NCBI RefSeq assembly: GCF_002813775.1
Contig: NZ_CP020370.1
Span: 1 to 64,000 of the forward strand
Source of the DNA: Candidatus Thiodictyon syntrophicum
GTDB lineage: Bacteria; Pseudomonadota; Gammaproteobacteria; Chromatiales; Chromatiaceae
DNA length: 64,000 nucleotides
Direction: 5' to 3'
Made by a program: the position numbers and the translations under genes. Below, piece after piece: positions 52,325-61,207 of this stretch; positions within the stretch are counted from its first letter, which is position 1, and each line of letters opens with the position of its first letter. The notes beneath the pieces are model-generated. The model did not search any database, was not told the DNA's origin, and was given only the letters and a program-made list of their open reading frames with translations.

Positions 52325-55203
52325 CTATCCGTGGGAGATACAGCGCTGTGTGATCAAGTCCTGCACCAACCTTAGCTCTACAATCAAGCTCTCGTCTGTC
52401 GGCGCCAGACTCGACGCCTGGGTCAAGATGACCTCGGACTCACTTAGGACGGCACAACCGAGTGCCATCGCTTCTTGGTTGAGGAGCAGCGCACCTAGCT
52501 GGTGCAATGTTTTTCCTTTGTTGCTCAGAACCAATGCATCACTCGAAGTGCGCCGTAGCGCAGCATCTAAAGCCTCAATGCTTTTCTCATAAGCAGATTT
52601 TGCCGCTGGCAAGTCTCCAAGCGATACGTAAAGCGCGCCGAGCTTATTCAAGGCAGAACCTTTGTTATTGTGAGCCACAACATATTCAGGGGCAATCTTT
52701 AGCGTCTCATCGCATGCGGCCACGGCTTCCAAGAAAGCGATTTTGGCATCAGAGTTATGCCCAGTCTTTGAAAAAATCATTCCAAGACCTACGAGAGCCC
52801 CAGCTTTCGTTGGATTTGCAAATACATGATTGGGATCCACTTTCAGCGTGTTGTCAAACCCGTGCACTGCGGACTGGTACGCTGAAATAGCTCCGCCATC
52901 ATCTCCATGAGCCATCAAATGATCTCCGAGGAATCGCAGAACATTACCTCTGTTATAATGAAAGCGCGCGTCTCTTGGCGTCAACTTCAGCGCCGTTTCA
53001 AACTCAGCTATCGACGCATTGAAAAATTGTACGGCAGCATCTGGGTCGGAATTTGAAATCGATGCTGCTAGTCCAGCGAGGCCGATTCCCTTATGGGCGC
53101 GAGCAGGCGCAAATGTCGGATCGATTTCAAGTGCTTTATCGAAACTAAAGATCGCTTCGCGGTAATCTACGTCGGCGCGGGCTTTGTCGTCTAATCTCAC
53201 CCGCAGGTCTCCTAGCCTAAACTGGGCAGAACCCTTGAGGTCCAGGGCATCTAGCAGGTTTGAATCACTCTGAAGCGCATCATCGCAGTGCATTATCGCG
53301 TCGCGCAGAGTCTGCTCAGCTAGTCGGTTATCTTGAAGGAAACCTGCGGACTCCCCGGTAAGCCAAGCAACGTTGGCGGCAGAAAGATCTGTCTTGAGCG
53401 TTAAAGCCACTCTGATATCAGTCAGTGCTTGGGCTACTCCATAACATGCCCCATTGACAGATTCGCGCATGATTGCGGTCCATTCATTATAACCGCGTTC
53501 CCAATTCTGCCGATTGGCGTGATAGATCACTTCGGCGATGGCGACCGGCTCGGTTTCGGCACGCTCGCGGTAGATGGCCTCCAGAGCGGCATGGGCCTGC
53601 TGCATTTGCGCCGGGTCCTCCTCGGCGAGCAGGCGCCGCAGCAGGTCATGGATGCGGTAGCGGTCGCGCTCGGGGCTGGTCCAGCAGAAAGAGAAGCGGG
53701 TGAGGGTCTCGAAGTCCGGCCGCTCGTGGCGGAAGTGCAGGCGCTCACCCAAGGCGTAGAAGAGTGCCTCGTCGAAGCCGCGGGCGGCGGCCAGTGCCTT
53801 GACCGCGTGGGCGACGGCCTCGGGGCAGTATCGCAACAGCCGCTCGACCATGGCCGCACGATGGTCGGTGTGCTCAGGGGCCACGGCAAAGGCTGCGGCG
53901 GTGAGACGTTGCCCCCGTTTGTTCGCCAAGCAGAAGATATCGGCAGCGAGTCCGAGATAGAGCGGGTGGACCTGATCCTCGGCGACCTCGGCACTGCGGA
54001 TCATGGCCTCGATCAGTGCCTCGTCTTGGGCGGGATTGGGCTGGTCCGCGGCGGATGCGACGACGAGAGGGCCGCAATCCTCGGCTGGGTCGGTGAAGTT
54101 GGCCGGAGCGAGTGCCCGGCAGAGATAGTCGCGGGCGTCGGCCCGGCCCCAGTGTCCGACCAGTTGGCAGTCGATGCGTTCGGCTTCGATCTTGTCCGCG
54201 ACGGCCTCGGCCCAGCGCGGCGGCTCGCGGCCGGCAATGACGACGACGATACCGCGGTTGGGCTCGCCGATCGGATAGAGCCCATTGACGAGTCGGCGCA
54301 GCCAGGCGTCCTCATCAAAATAGGACTGCCGGGACCGGGACTGTTCGCGGTCACCCCCCAGAAGGCCTCGTGCGTGTCGAACAGCAGCACCAGGCGCGGC
54401 ACGGCCCCGGGGCGCTGCATCCAGACGTTGAGGTCGTTGGCAAACAGGCGCGGCAGGGCGTTGAGTGCGTTATCCAGGGCGCTCGGGTCGCGGTCGGTAT
54501 CGAACAGGGTATCGAGCCGCTTGCGGGTCGCGGCGTCGATGCCGCGCTGCGCAAGCAGGAGTTGCAGGTTGCCCTGCCAGTCGGGGGCGACCACCTCGAG
54601 GCCCCGCGCCAGCAGATTGAGGATCGGGCCTTGATCGGCCGTCAGGAAATCGACACCGGCACCCAGCGCATCCAATTCCTCTACCGGGAGTAACTGCTTG
54701 AGTTGATCGGCACTGAGACGATCGGTGGCGCGCAGCCAGCGGGTGACGGCATAGTCGAAGGTCGGCAGCTTGAAGCCGGACTTGGTCAACTGCTTGCGCA
54801 GCATCAACAGGGCGGGCCAGGCGTCCTGGGGGTTCCCCTCGCTCGCGTCGGTCGCCGCGAAGTCGTGCCAGATGCAGGGGACCTTGATGCTGTCCCCCGA
54901 GCCGTCCGCGCCGACCAAGGCGCGATAAGCGTCGAGACAGGCCTGGTGGCCGACGCGGGTGTCCGGCTGGCCGTCGCAATGTGCCCACTCATCCGGCGGC
55001 AGGAGGCGGCAGAACTGCGCGCGCAGGTGCTTGAGCAGCAGTGACTTACCGGTGCCGCCGTCGCCATGGAAGAAGATCGGCCGCGGTTCGGGCGGCCGGG
55101 AGTGCAGATAGTGGGCGAACCGCCGCCGCTCGCTCAGCCGGTCGGTGAATAGGTCCAGTGCCCGGGGATGGGCGGTCAGGCTCGCTTGGTCGTCGCCGGG
55201 CAT
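52325..55203 (-). pseudogene. P-loop NTPase (STAND-like) with C-terminal TPR repeats, frameshifted
   Basis: One gene split into two frames. The 5' part, from an ATG at 55203 with an AGGAG site, encodes a P-loop domain (FFHGDGGTGKSLLL near residue 40) through LVLLFDTHEAFWG. The frame then breaks at a run of six G on the minus strand (54354-54359). Seven G would continue into DREQSRSRQSYFDEDAW and IVVVIAGREPPRW, then the C-terminal TPR array (about 53,000-52,400). Repaired, the protein would have about 959 residues, a STAND-like signalling layout. The TPR half is clearly less GC-rich than the P-loop half. Function unknown. A sequencing error at the G run is possible. Confidence 0.75.
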
Positions 55204-55582
55204 GGATGACTCCTGGAGCACTCGGGGCATTAGAGGGCTTTGCGGGGTGAAATCCGCGGAGGTTACGAGGCGGATTCTAACCGGGGATTGCCTTTCCCGC
55301 GCGCGACGGCAGTGCCCGAGGCGAGGGGCTGCTGCGGTACTACCGGAAACGCAGGGCATCCGAAGCGCCCTCGACGGTGTGCGAGGGGCTGGCGCGGCGT
55401 TCGGTCCGCACAGCGGACCCTACGGCGCCCGTAGGGTCCGCTGTGCGGACCAACGACCTCCCGGCGAGCGCCGTGGCCGGGACCACGATTGAGGCCAGCG
55501 CACGAACCGCCGCCCGCGCGCTCCCCGCCACGCCGGGGGCAGTCTATACTGCGCCCTTTTCCGCATTCTAAGGGCAGATTCG
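55204..55582. other. 379-base gap between the P-loop/TPR gene and argG
   Basis: This divergent gap contains a GGCC-type hairpin element (copy D) and otherwise GC-rich sequence. No clear promoter hexamers were found. The argG ribosome site is weak. Confidence 0.5.
55403..55496. repeat. GGCC-bordered hairpin element, copy D (left border lost)
   Basis: Two perfect 23-base arms (55403-55425 and 55429-55451) are identical in sequence to the central hairpin of copy A, with a three-base CGC loop. The right border GCCGTGGCCGGGACCACGAT plus TGAGGCC ends at 55496. No matching left border was found. Confidence 0.75.
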
Positions 55583-56803
55583 ATGGCAAAGGGCAAGATC
55601 AACAAGGTGGTGCTGGCCTACTCAGGGGGCCTGGACACCTCGGTTATCCTCCGCTGGCTGCAGGAGAACTACGGCTGCGAGGTGGTGACCTTCACGGCCG
55701 ACATCGGCCAGGGGGAGGAGGTGGAGCCGGCGCGCGCCAAGGCGACGGCGGCCGGGGTCAAGGAAATCCATATCGATGATTTACGAGAGGAATTCGTGCG
55801 GGACTTCGTGTTCCCGATGCTGCGCGCCAACGCGCTCTACGAGGGCGAGTACAAGCTCGGCACCTCGATCGCCCGCCCGCTGATCGCCAAGCGCCTGGTG
55901 GAAATCGCGGTCGCCACCGGGGCGGACGCTATCTCTCACGGGGCGACCGGCAAGGGCAACGACCAGGTCCGCTTCGAGCTGACCGCCTATGCGCTCAAGC
56001 CCGACATCCAGATCATCGCCCCCTGGCGGGAGTGGGACCTGCTGTCGCGCGAGAAGCTGCTGGCCTATGCCGAGACCCATGGCATCCCGGTCGAGATGAA
56101 GCGCGACGGCACCAAGTCACCCTACTCGATGGATGCCAACCTGCTGCACATCTCCTACGAGGGCTATGACCTGGAGGACCCCTGGGTCGAGCCCGGCCCC
56201 GATATGTGGCGCTGGACCGTCGCCCCCGAGCAGGCCCCGGACCGCCCGACCGAAATCACCCTGAGCTTCGCCGGCGGTGACTGCGTGGCCGTCGATGGCA
56301 AGACCCTGAGCCCGGCGGACCTGCTGGCCGAGTTGAACCGCATCGGCGGCGCCAACGGCATCGGCCGCGACGACATCGTCGAGAACCGCTTCGTCGGCAT
56401 GAAGTCGCGCGGCTGCTACGAGACCCCCGGCGGCACCATCCTGCTCAAGGCGCACCGCGCCATGGAGTCCCTGACGCTCGACCGGGAGGCGGCGCATCTC
56501 AAGGACGAACTGATGCCCCGCTACGCGAGCCTGGTCTACAACGGCTTCTGGTACAGCCCCGAGCGCCTGATGCTCCAGGCCGCCATCGACCAGACCCAGA
56601 GCGTCGTCAACGGCGAGGTGCGCCTCAAGCTCTACAAGGGCAACGTGCTGGTGGTCGGGCGCCGCTCCCCGACCGACAGCCTGTTCGACGCCTCCATCGC
56701 CACCTTCGAGGAGGATGCCGGGGCCTATAATCAGGGGGATGCGACGGGGTTCATCCGGCTCAATGCGTTGCGGCTGCGGGTGGCTGGGCGCAAGCGAGGC
56801 TGA
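55583..56803 (+). CDS. argG: Argininosuccinate synthase
   Basis: ArgG joins citrulline and aspartate using ATP in arginine biosynthesis. The 406-residue length is typical. The nucleotide-binding PP-loop is [15 protein letters not shown], and [27 protein letters not shown] and [16 protein letters not shown] are diagnostic. The start is ATG at 55583 ([16 protein letters not shown]). No other arg gene lies near it. Confidence 0.97.
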   Translation: MAKGKINKVVLAYSGGLDTSVILRWLQENYGCEVVTFTADIGQGEEVEPARAKATAAGVKEIHIDDLREEFVRDFVFPMLRANALYEGEYKLGTSIARPLIAKRLVEIAVATGADAISHGATGKGNDQVRFELTAYALKPDIQIIAPWREWDLLSREKLLAYAETHGIPVEMKRDGTKSPYSMDANLLHISYEGYDLEDPWVEPGPDMWRWTVAPEQAPDRPTEITLSFAGGDCVAVDGKTLSPADLLAELNRIGGANGIGRDDIVENRFVGMKSRGCYETPGGTILLKAHRAMESLTLDREAAHLKDELMPRYASLVYNGFWYSPERLMLQAAIDQTQSVVNGEVRLKLYKGNVLVVGRRSPTDSLFDASIATFEEDAGAYNQGDATGFIRLNALRLRVAGRKRG

Positions 56804-56894
56804 GCCTTTGGGGCCTGGGGCGGCGGCGCCTTGGCCGCTGCCGGTCCTGGGTCACGATGCCCACCCCAAGCGATTTGGTCTCGGAGGACGACGC

Positions 56895-57567
56895 ATGCTG
56901 ACTCGAGTCAAACTGAAGAATTTTGGCCCGCTGAATACTCTTGTCACTCCAGCAAATCATTCTAAAATCTCGCGAGCAAGACAATGTCTTTGGTTTTGAT
57001 GACACTTATCTGGATTTGGCTAGGGCGCTCCGGCAGCAGACAACGAAAGGCAAGAACTATGCTGAATTCGCTGCGTCACGATCACGTCTCGAAAAACTGC
57101 TTGGGGGCGTGGTTGAATATGATCAGGCGTCGGGCCGCTGGCAGTTCGTTACGGGTCGCCAACGGTTTCCGATCGGTGTGACGGCCGAAGGGATCAAGAA
57201 GATCGCGATCCTCGACACGCTGCTCGGCAACCGGTATCTCGATCCAAGCTCGATCGTGATCATTGATGAACCTGAGTCCGCCCTGCATCCTACCGCTATT
57301 TCGGAACATGAGCTTCCTGCATCGTTTAAAGTGCTCGATCTGGCGAAGGCAGACTTTCGGCTGGTGCTGGTGATTAAGGGAGACCCGAGTCCCTGGCCTG
57401 AAGCATGGCTGCCGCCCATCAAAGATGAGCTGGCGTTAAGGCTCCAGCCCCTGGTCAACACCTGGCGACTCTCGCCAACAGCCGTGATGGTCTTCAACGA
57501 AGCCTTGGCAAAGCAATACGGATTGATTCTTGGCCAGCCTTCAGCTTCAACGCCAGCCCAAGGCTGA
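56895..57567 (+). pseudogene. Remnant of an AAA-type ATPase gene, internally deleted and fused
   Basis: The ATG at 56895 begins MLTRVKLKNFGPLNTL, the usual N-terminus of SMC/ABC-like AAA ATPases. The Walker A segment that should follow is missing, and the frame changes near 56941. The rest, in another frame, has Walker B IVIIDEPESALHP. It then runs directly into RLVLVIKGDPSPWPEAWLPP, which looks like the C-terminus of a different small protein. So a two-gene ATPase cassette appears to have lost the middle of the first gene and the junction. The tract is less GC-rich than argG. Confidence 0.65.
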
Positions 57568-57618
57568 AGCCTTGGACTCCAGAATAGACCGTGGGAAACC
57601 AACGGTGAGGACCGACCC

Positions 57619-58239
57619 ATGAACCAGATCGCCGCCCGTCTCCTTCCCGATGGCCTGGAGCCGGCCTGGGACATCGCGCGCCTGTTCCCGCCGCAGGGGG
57701 GATGGAGCGAGGAGGAATATCTCAGCCTGCCGGGGAACCATCTGACCGAATTCGACCATGGGCGAGTCGAGGTGCTGGAGATGCCGAGTGAGTCCCATCA
57801 ACTGTTGGTGGCGGCGCTGTACCGCGCGCTGATGGCATTTGTCGGTGTATCGCGGCTCGGCACGGTCTTGTTTGCGCCCTTTCCCGTCAAGCTTTGGGAG
57901 GGTAAGCTGCGGGAGCCGGATATCGTTTTCATGCGCCGCGAACATGCCGAACGCCGCCATGACAAATACTGGCAAGGCGCCGATCTGGTGATGGAGGTCA
58001 TGAGCACCGATGACCCTAAGCGGGACCGCGAAACCAAGCGGCGCGAGTACGCGATAGCGGGGATTCCCGAGTATTGGCTGGTTGACCCGACGCGCCAGAC
58101 CATTACCGTCTTCATACTTGCCGCCGATGCCGATTGTTATACCGTCCGCGGTGTCTATGGTTGCGGACAAGAGGCGGCGGCCGAGAGCCTCCCGGGCTTT
58201 GTTATCGACGTGCGGGCGTTGTTTGAGAACGACCTCTAG
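57619..58239 (+). CDS. Uma2 family putative endonuclease
   Basis: A 206-residue Uma2 protein with a clear nuclease-like core: WSEEEYLSLPGNHLTEFDHGR (quoted in part), LREPDIVFM, and DLVMEVMSTDDPKRDRETK followed by REYAIAGIPEYWLVDP. These give the expected E-D-E-K arrangement of the PD-(D/E)xK fold. It is longer and closer to the family standard than the member at 37.8 kb. ATG start. It lies just behind the ATPase remnant and may have arrived with it. Confidence 0.88.
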   Translation: MNQIAARLLPDGLEPAWDIARLFPPQGGWSEEEYLSLPGNHLTEFDHGRVEVLEMPSESHQLLVAALYRALMAFVGVSRLGTVLFAPFPVKLWEGKLREPDIVFMRREHAERRHDKYWQGADLVMEVMSTDDPKRDRETKRREYAIAGIPEYWLVDPTRQTITVFILAADADCYTVRGVYGCGQEAAAESLPGFVIDVRALFENDL

Positions 58240-58300
58240 CGCCCCATTCGATCGCAATGTATTGGATAACCAGCGAAATCAACAGGCTCAACCGGCTCGT

Positions 58301-59227
58301 CTACCGGCTCTTGACCAATGCCCCATAGGCACCACTGGACAAAAAGACCCCCAAGGTCACCGCCGCAATGCCGAAATAGTCTGCGGGCCTCGGCACCTCC
58401 CCGAGCAGCGGTATCGCCGCCAGCATCGCGAGCACCGGCACCAGCGAGGCGAAGCTCGAGCCCAGGGAGGCCCCGAGGATGCTCACGGCCTTGGTGTAGG
58501 CAAAGAGCGAGATGATCGCCACCAGGACGCCCTGATAGAGCGTCTGGATCGCCACGGCATCCCAGGGCGCCGCGGTGATACGGTGCGGCAGGAGCATGAC
58601 GTAGACCGGCAGGTACCAGGCGGCGGACACCACCGAGACCACCGCGGTTGCGTGCAGCGCGGTGAAGCCTTTGGTGCCGGCGCGGCGCATCGCCACGGTG
58701 AAGCTGGCCCAGCACAGTGCGGCCAGGAGAAACAGGAGCTGTCCGCGCCAATTGCCGGAGGCCAGGTCAGTCAGACCGGTGCCGACCAAGATCACGATGC
58801 CGACTGGAATCAGCAGCAGTCCCGCCCGGCGCGGCCCCGCGATACGCTCGTGCAGGAAGAGGGTCGCGAGCAGTGCGGCCCACAATGGCATGGTGCCGGG
58901 GATCAGTGCACCGGCCTGCGCCGCCGGTGCGAACTGCAGGCCGGCCGAGGAGATGAGTACATAGGGCACGCCGGCGCCGGTACAGATGACGGCGAGCAGC
59001 GGCAGGCCGACCCGGCGGACTCCCAGCCCGTCGCGGATCACGATCGGCAGCAGCAGGGCGCCCGCGCAGCCGAACCGCAACGCGGTGATGTCGAAGGGGG
59101 AAAGGGAGGTCGTGACGCCATAGCGGGTCAGCAGGATCCAGCCCACCCAGATCGAGATGGCAAAGAGCCCCCACAGGGCCCCGGTGATATAGGATGAACG
59201 CTGCAGGGGGATGGCGAGCGAAGACAT
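58301..59227 (-). CDS. DMT-superfamily (EamA) transporter
   Basis: A 308-residue inner-membrane protein with ten predicted membrane helices in two EamA repeats (about 20-150 and 165-300). Each repeat has the typical endings (LLATLFLHERI, MLAAIPLLGEVP). The ATG at 59227 gives MSSLAIPLQRSS; an extended upstream frame is rejected. Relatives export amino acids or other metabolites, but the substrate cannot be read from sequence. It stands alone between a Uma2 gene and a repeat. Confidence 0.88.
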   Translation of the reverse strand: MSSLAIPLQRSSYITGALWGLFAISIWVGWILLTRYGVTTSLSPFDITALRFGCAGALLLPIVIRDGLGVRRVGLPLLAVICTGAGVPYVLISSAGLQFAPAAQAGALIPGTMPLWAALLATLFLHERIAGPRRAGLLLIPVGIVILVGTGLTDLASGNWRGQLLFLLAALCWASFTVAMRRAGTKGFTALHATAVVSVVSAAWYLPVYVMLLPHRITAAPWDAVAIQTLYQGVLVAIISLFAYTKAVSILGASLGSSFASLVPVLAMLAAIPLLGEVPRPADYFGIAAVTLGVFLSSGAYGALVKSR

Positions 59228-59337
59228 GGGTGGGCAGTGACCGCGGATGTCGGAGAAGAGGCGCAGGGCGAACCAGCAGAGCTTAACCCGTCGCGTGGAA
59301 ACCCGAAAGCCGCGCGGCCGGGATGATCGATGACTCC

Positions 59338-59501
59338 AGAAAAAGCAGTTTAGCCGCAAATGAACGCAAGTGAACGCAAATAATCAGAGGCTTGGCCTTT
59401 ACTGCCTGTTCGCCGTCCGGGTGACGCCCGCGACGATGCCAACCAACAGATCTATTTGCGCTTATTTGCGTTTATTTGCGGCCAAATACTCTTCTTAGGA
59501 T
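59338..59501 (+). repeat. GCCGCAAAT palindromic repeat, copy 4
   Basis: The left part begins GCCGCAAATGAACGCAA at 59353 and pairs with the right arm near 59461-59482 with a few mismatches. The core shares CCGGGTGACGCCCGCGACGAT with copy 1. The right end reads AAATACTCTTCTTAGGAT. The octamer GATGACTC occurs on both sides (59329-59336 and 59499-59506), possibly a target duplication, though it overlaps the element's GGAT end. Confidence 0.85.
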
Positions 59502-59504
59502 GAC

Positions 59505-60677
59505 TCAAGGCCGCCCGCCGTCGGGGACAATCCGCAACAGGCGCCCATCCGGCTCGTCCGTCAGCACATAAAGGTACCCATCCGGACCTTGGCGCAGGTC
59601 CCGCACCCGGGCGCCGATGCTGAGCTTGTCCTCCCCGACGGCCCGCTCGCCGTCCAGGGCGATGCGGCGGACTTGGCCGAACTTGAGCGCACCGCTGAAG
59701 AGGTTTCCGCCCCAGCCCGGGTAGCGATCCCCGCTGTTGTAGGCGAGCCCGCTGGGTGCCTTGGACGGGACCCAGACGAGTTTCGGGTCGATAAACCCCG
59801 CCCGGCTGGTCTCCTCTGAGACCCTGGGTCCCGAATACTCCAGGCTGTAGGTGACCAGGGGCCAGCCGTAGTTGCCGCCGCTGGTGATGAGATTGAGTTC
59901 ATCCCCGCCCCGGGCGCCGTGTTCGGTGGCCCAGACCCGACCGGTTTTGGGGTCCAGGGCCAGGCCTTGAATGTTGCGGTGGCCCAGGGTCCAGACCTCG
60001 GGCCTGGCGCCCGGTCGGTCGGCCATGGAATTGCCGGGGAAGGGCTTGCCGTCCTGTGTCAGCCGCAGGACCTTGCCGAAATGGGTGCCGGGGTTCTGGG
60101 CCTGGTTGCGGATGTTCGCCCCGGCGAAGGCGACCGGCGGGTTGCCGCCGTCGCCGACGCTCATCAAGAGCGACCCGTCCGGCAGCCACAGGAGGCGGGA
60201 GCCGAAGTGCTGGCCGCCGGCCTTGGTGTCCGCGTTACGGAAGATGACCTGGACATCCTCCAGGCGGTGCCCCTGCAGGCGCCCGCGCGCCAGGGCGGTG
60301 CGGTTGGCGTCCCGGGTGCCCTCGGAAAAGGTGAAATAGACCAGGCCATTTGCGGCAAAATCAGGGTGCGGCGCGAGGTCCAGCAGTCCGCCCTGACCAT
60401 AGGCCAGCACCTGCGGCACCCCGGCGATCGGCTCCGGGTCCAGGCGGCCGTCGCGCAAGACCCGCAGCCGCCCCGGCCGCTCGGTAATCAGGGCCGAGCC
60501 GTCCGGCAGCCAGGCGATGGACCAGGGGTGTTCGAGCCCGCCGACGACGGTCTCCAGCCGCCAGCCGCGCGCCTCCGGGACCTCGCCGCTGATGGGTGCG
60601 GGGCCGCTTGGGGGCGCGCAACCCGCGATCTGCGACCACCCGAGCAGGGTCAGGGCAAGGACTAGCGAGGGTCTCAT
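59505..60677 (-). CDS. PQQ-dependent sugar dehydrogenase-like lipoprotein (Asd/YliI family)
   Basis: A 390-residue beta-propeller protein of the soluble glucose dehydrogenase type. The N-terminus is a lipoprotein signal (MRPSLVLALTLLGWSQIAGC, Cys20 in the lipobox IAGC). Family motifs include GLEHPWSIAWLPDGS, ITERPGRLRVL, GGQHFGSRLLWLPDG, GKVLRLTQDGKP, LGHRNIQGLALDP and EHGARGGDELN. It probably oxidises sugars or aldehydes at the membrane using PQQ, but no pqq gene is in view. The ATG at 60677 is four bases after the DUF971 stop. Confidence 0.9.
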   Translation of the reverse strand: MRPSLVLALTLLGWSQIAGCAPPSGPAPISGEVPEARGWRLETVVGGLEHPWSIAWLPDGSALITERPGRLRVLRDGRLDPEPIAGVPQVLAYGQGGLLDLAPHPDFAANGLVYFTFSEGTRDANRTALARGRLQGHRLEDVQVIFRNADTKAGGQHFGSRLLWLPDGSLLMSVGDGGNPPVAFAGANIRNQAQNPGTHFGKVLRLTQDGKPFPGNSMADRPGARPEVWTLGHRNIQGLALDPKTGRVWATEHGARGGDELNLITSGGNYGWPLVTYSLEYSGPRVSEETSRAGFIDPKLVWVPSKAPSGLAYNSGDRYPGWGGNLFSGALKFGQVRRIALDGERAVGEDKLSIGARVRDLRQGPDGYLYVLTDEPDGRLLRIVPDGGRP

Positions 60678-60681
60678 AGGT

Positions 60682-61113
60682 TCAAATGGCAGCCGTCGAT
60701 GGCAGTTCCGACGGCGACTCACCCCGGGCCAGGAGGTCGTCGAAAGGGTCCGGCCCCTCACGCTGGTGGCCGGCGGCGGCCAGGCGCCCCAGGTAGTCCC
60801 GCCAGCGCGCCGGCCAGTCGCGGCCGAGCTGATAGAGATACTGCCAGTCGTAGAGCCCGGAGTTGTGGCCGTCATCGAAATAGACCTTGAGCGCGTAGGC
60901 GCCGATCTGCTCCAGCCTGGTGATGCCGACCTGCTCCTTGCCGACCTGGAGCCGCGCGGTCTGGGCCGAGTGCCCGCGCACGGCGGCGGAGGGGGAGTGG
61001 ACCCGCAGGTATTCGCACGGCAGCCGGAAGCGGGCGCCGTCGTCATAGACGATCTCGAGCACCCGGGAGCGCTGATGCAGGTTGATTTCGGTGGGGAGGC
61101 GGCGCGTCTCCAT
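60682..61113 (-). CDS. DUF971 (gamma-butyrobetaine hydroxylase-like N-terminal domain) protein
   Basis: A 143-residue protein with the DUF971 pattern: PTEINLHQRSRVLEIVYDDG, FRLPCEYLRVHSPSAAV and VKVYFDDGHNSGLYDWQYLYQL, quoted in part. The domain is related to the zinc-binding N-terminus of gamma-butyrobetaine dioxygenase and is often near iron-sulfur protein genes; its role is unsettled. The ATG at 61113 has GAGGA eight bases upstream; a start at 61137 is less likely. It is read just before the sugar dehydrogenase gene and may share a transcript with it. Confidence 0.9.
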   Translation of the reverse strand: METRRLPTEINLHQRSRVLEIVYDDGARFRLPCEYLRVHSPSAAVRGHSAQTARLQVGKEQVGITRLEQIGAYALKVYFDDGHNSGLYDWQYLYQLGRDWPARWRDYLGRLAAAGHQREGPDPFDDLLARGESPSELPSTAAI

Positions 61114-61207
61114 CCTCGGGTTCCTCGCAATAGTCATCGTTGCGAGATTGGGCCGCGGGGGGCCGACACCAAGGTCGGCCCCGTCGCGTCGCGGCCGGGA
61201 ACCTCGC

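Noticed and set aside
16719-59501. Repeated palindromes considered as a CRISPR array
   Set aside because: Copies are tens of kilobases apart, lack regular spacers, and no cas gene is present.
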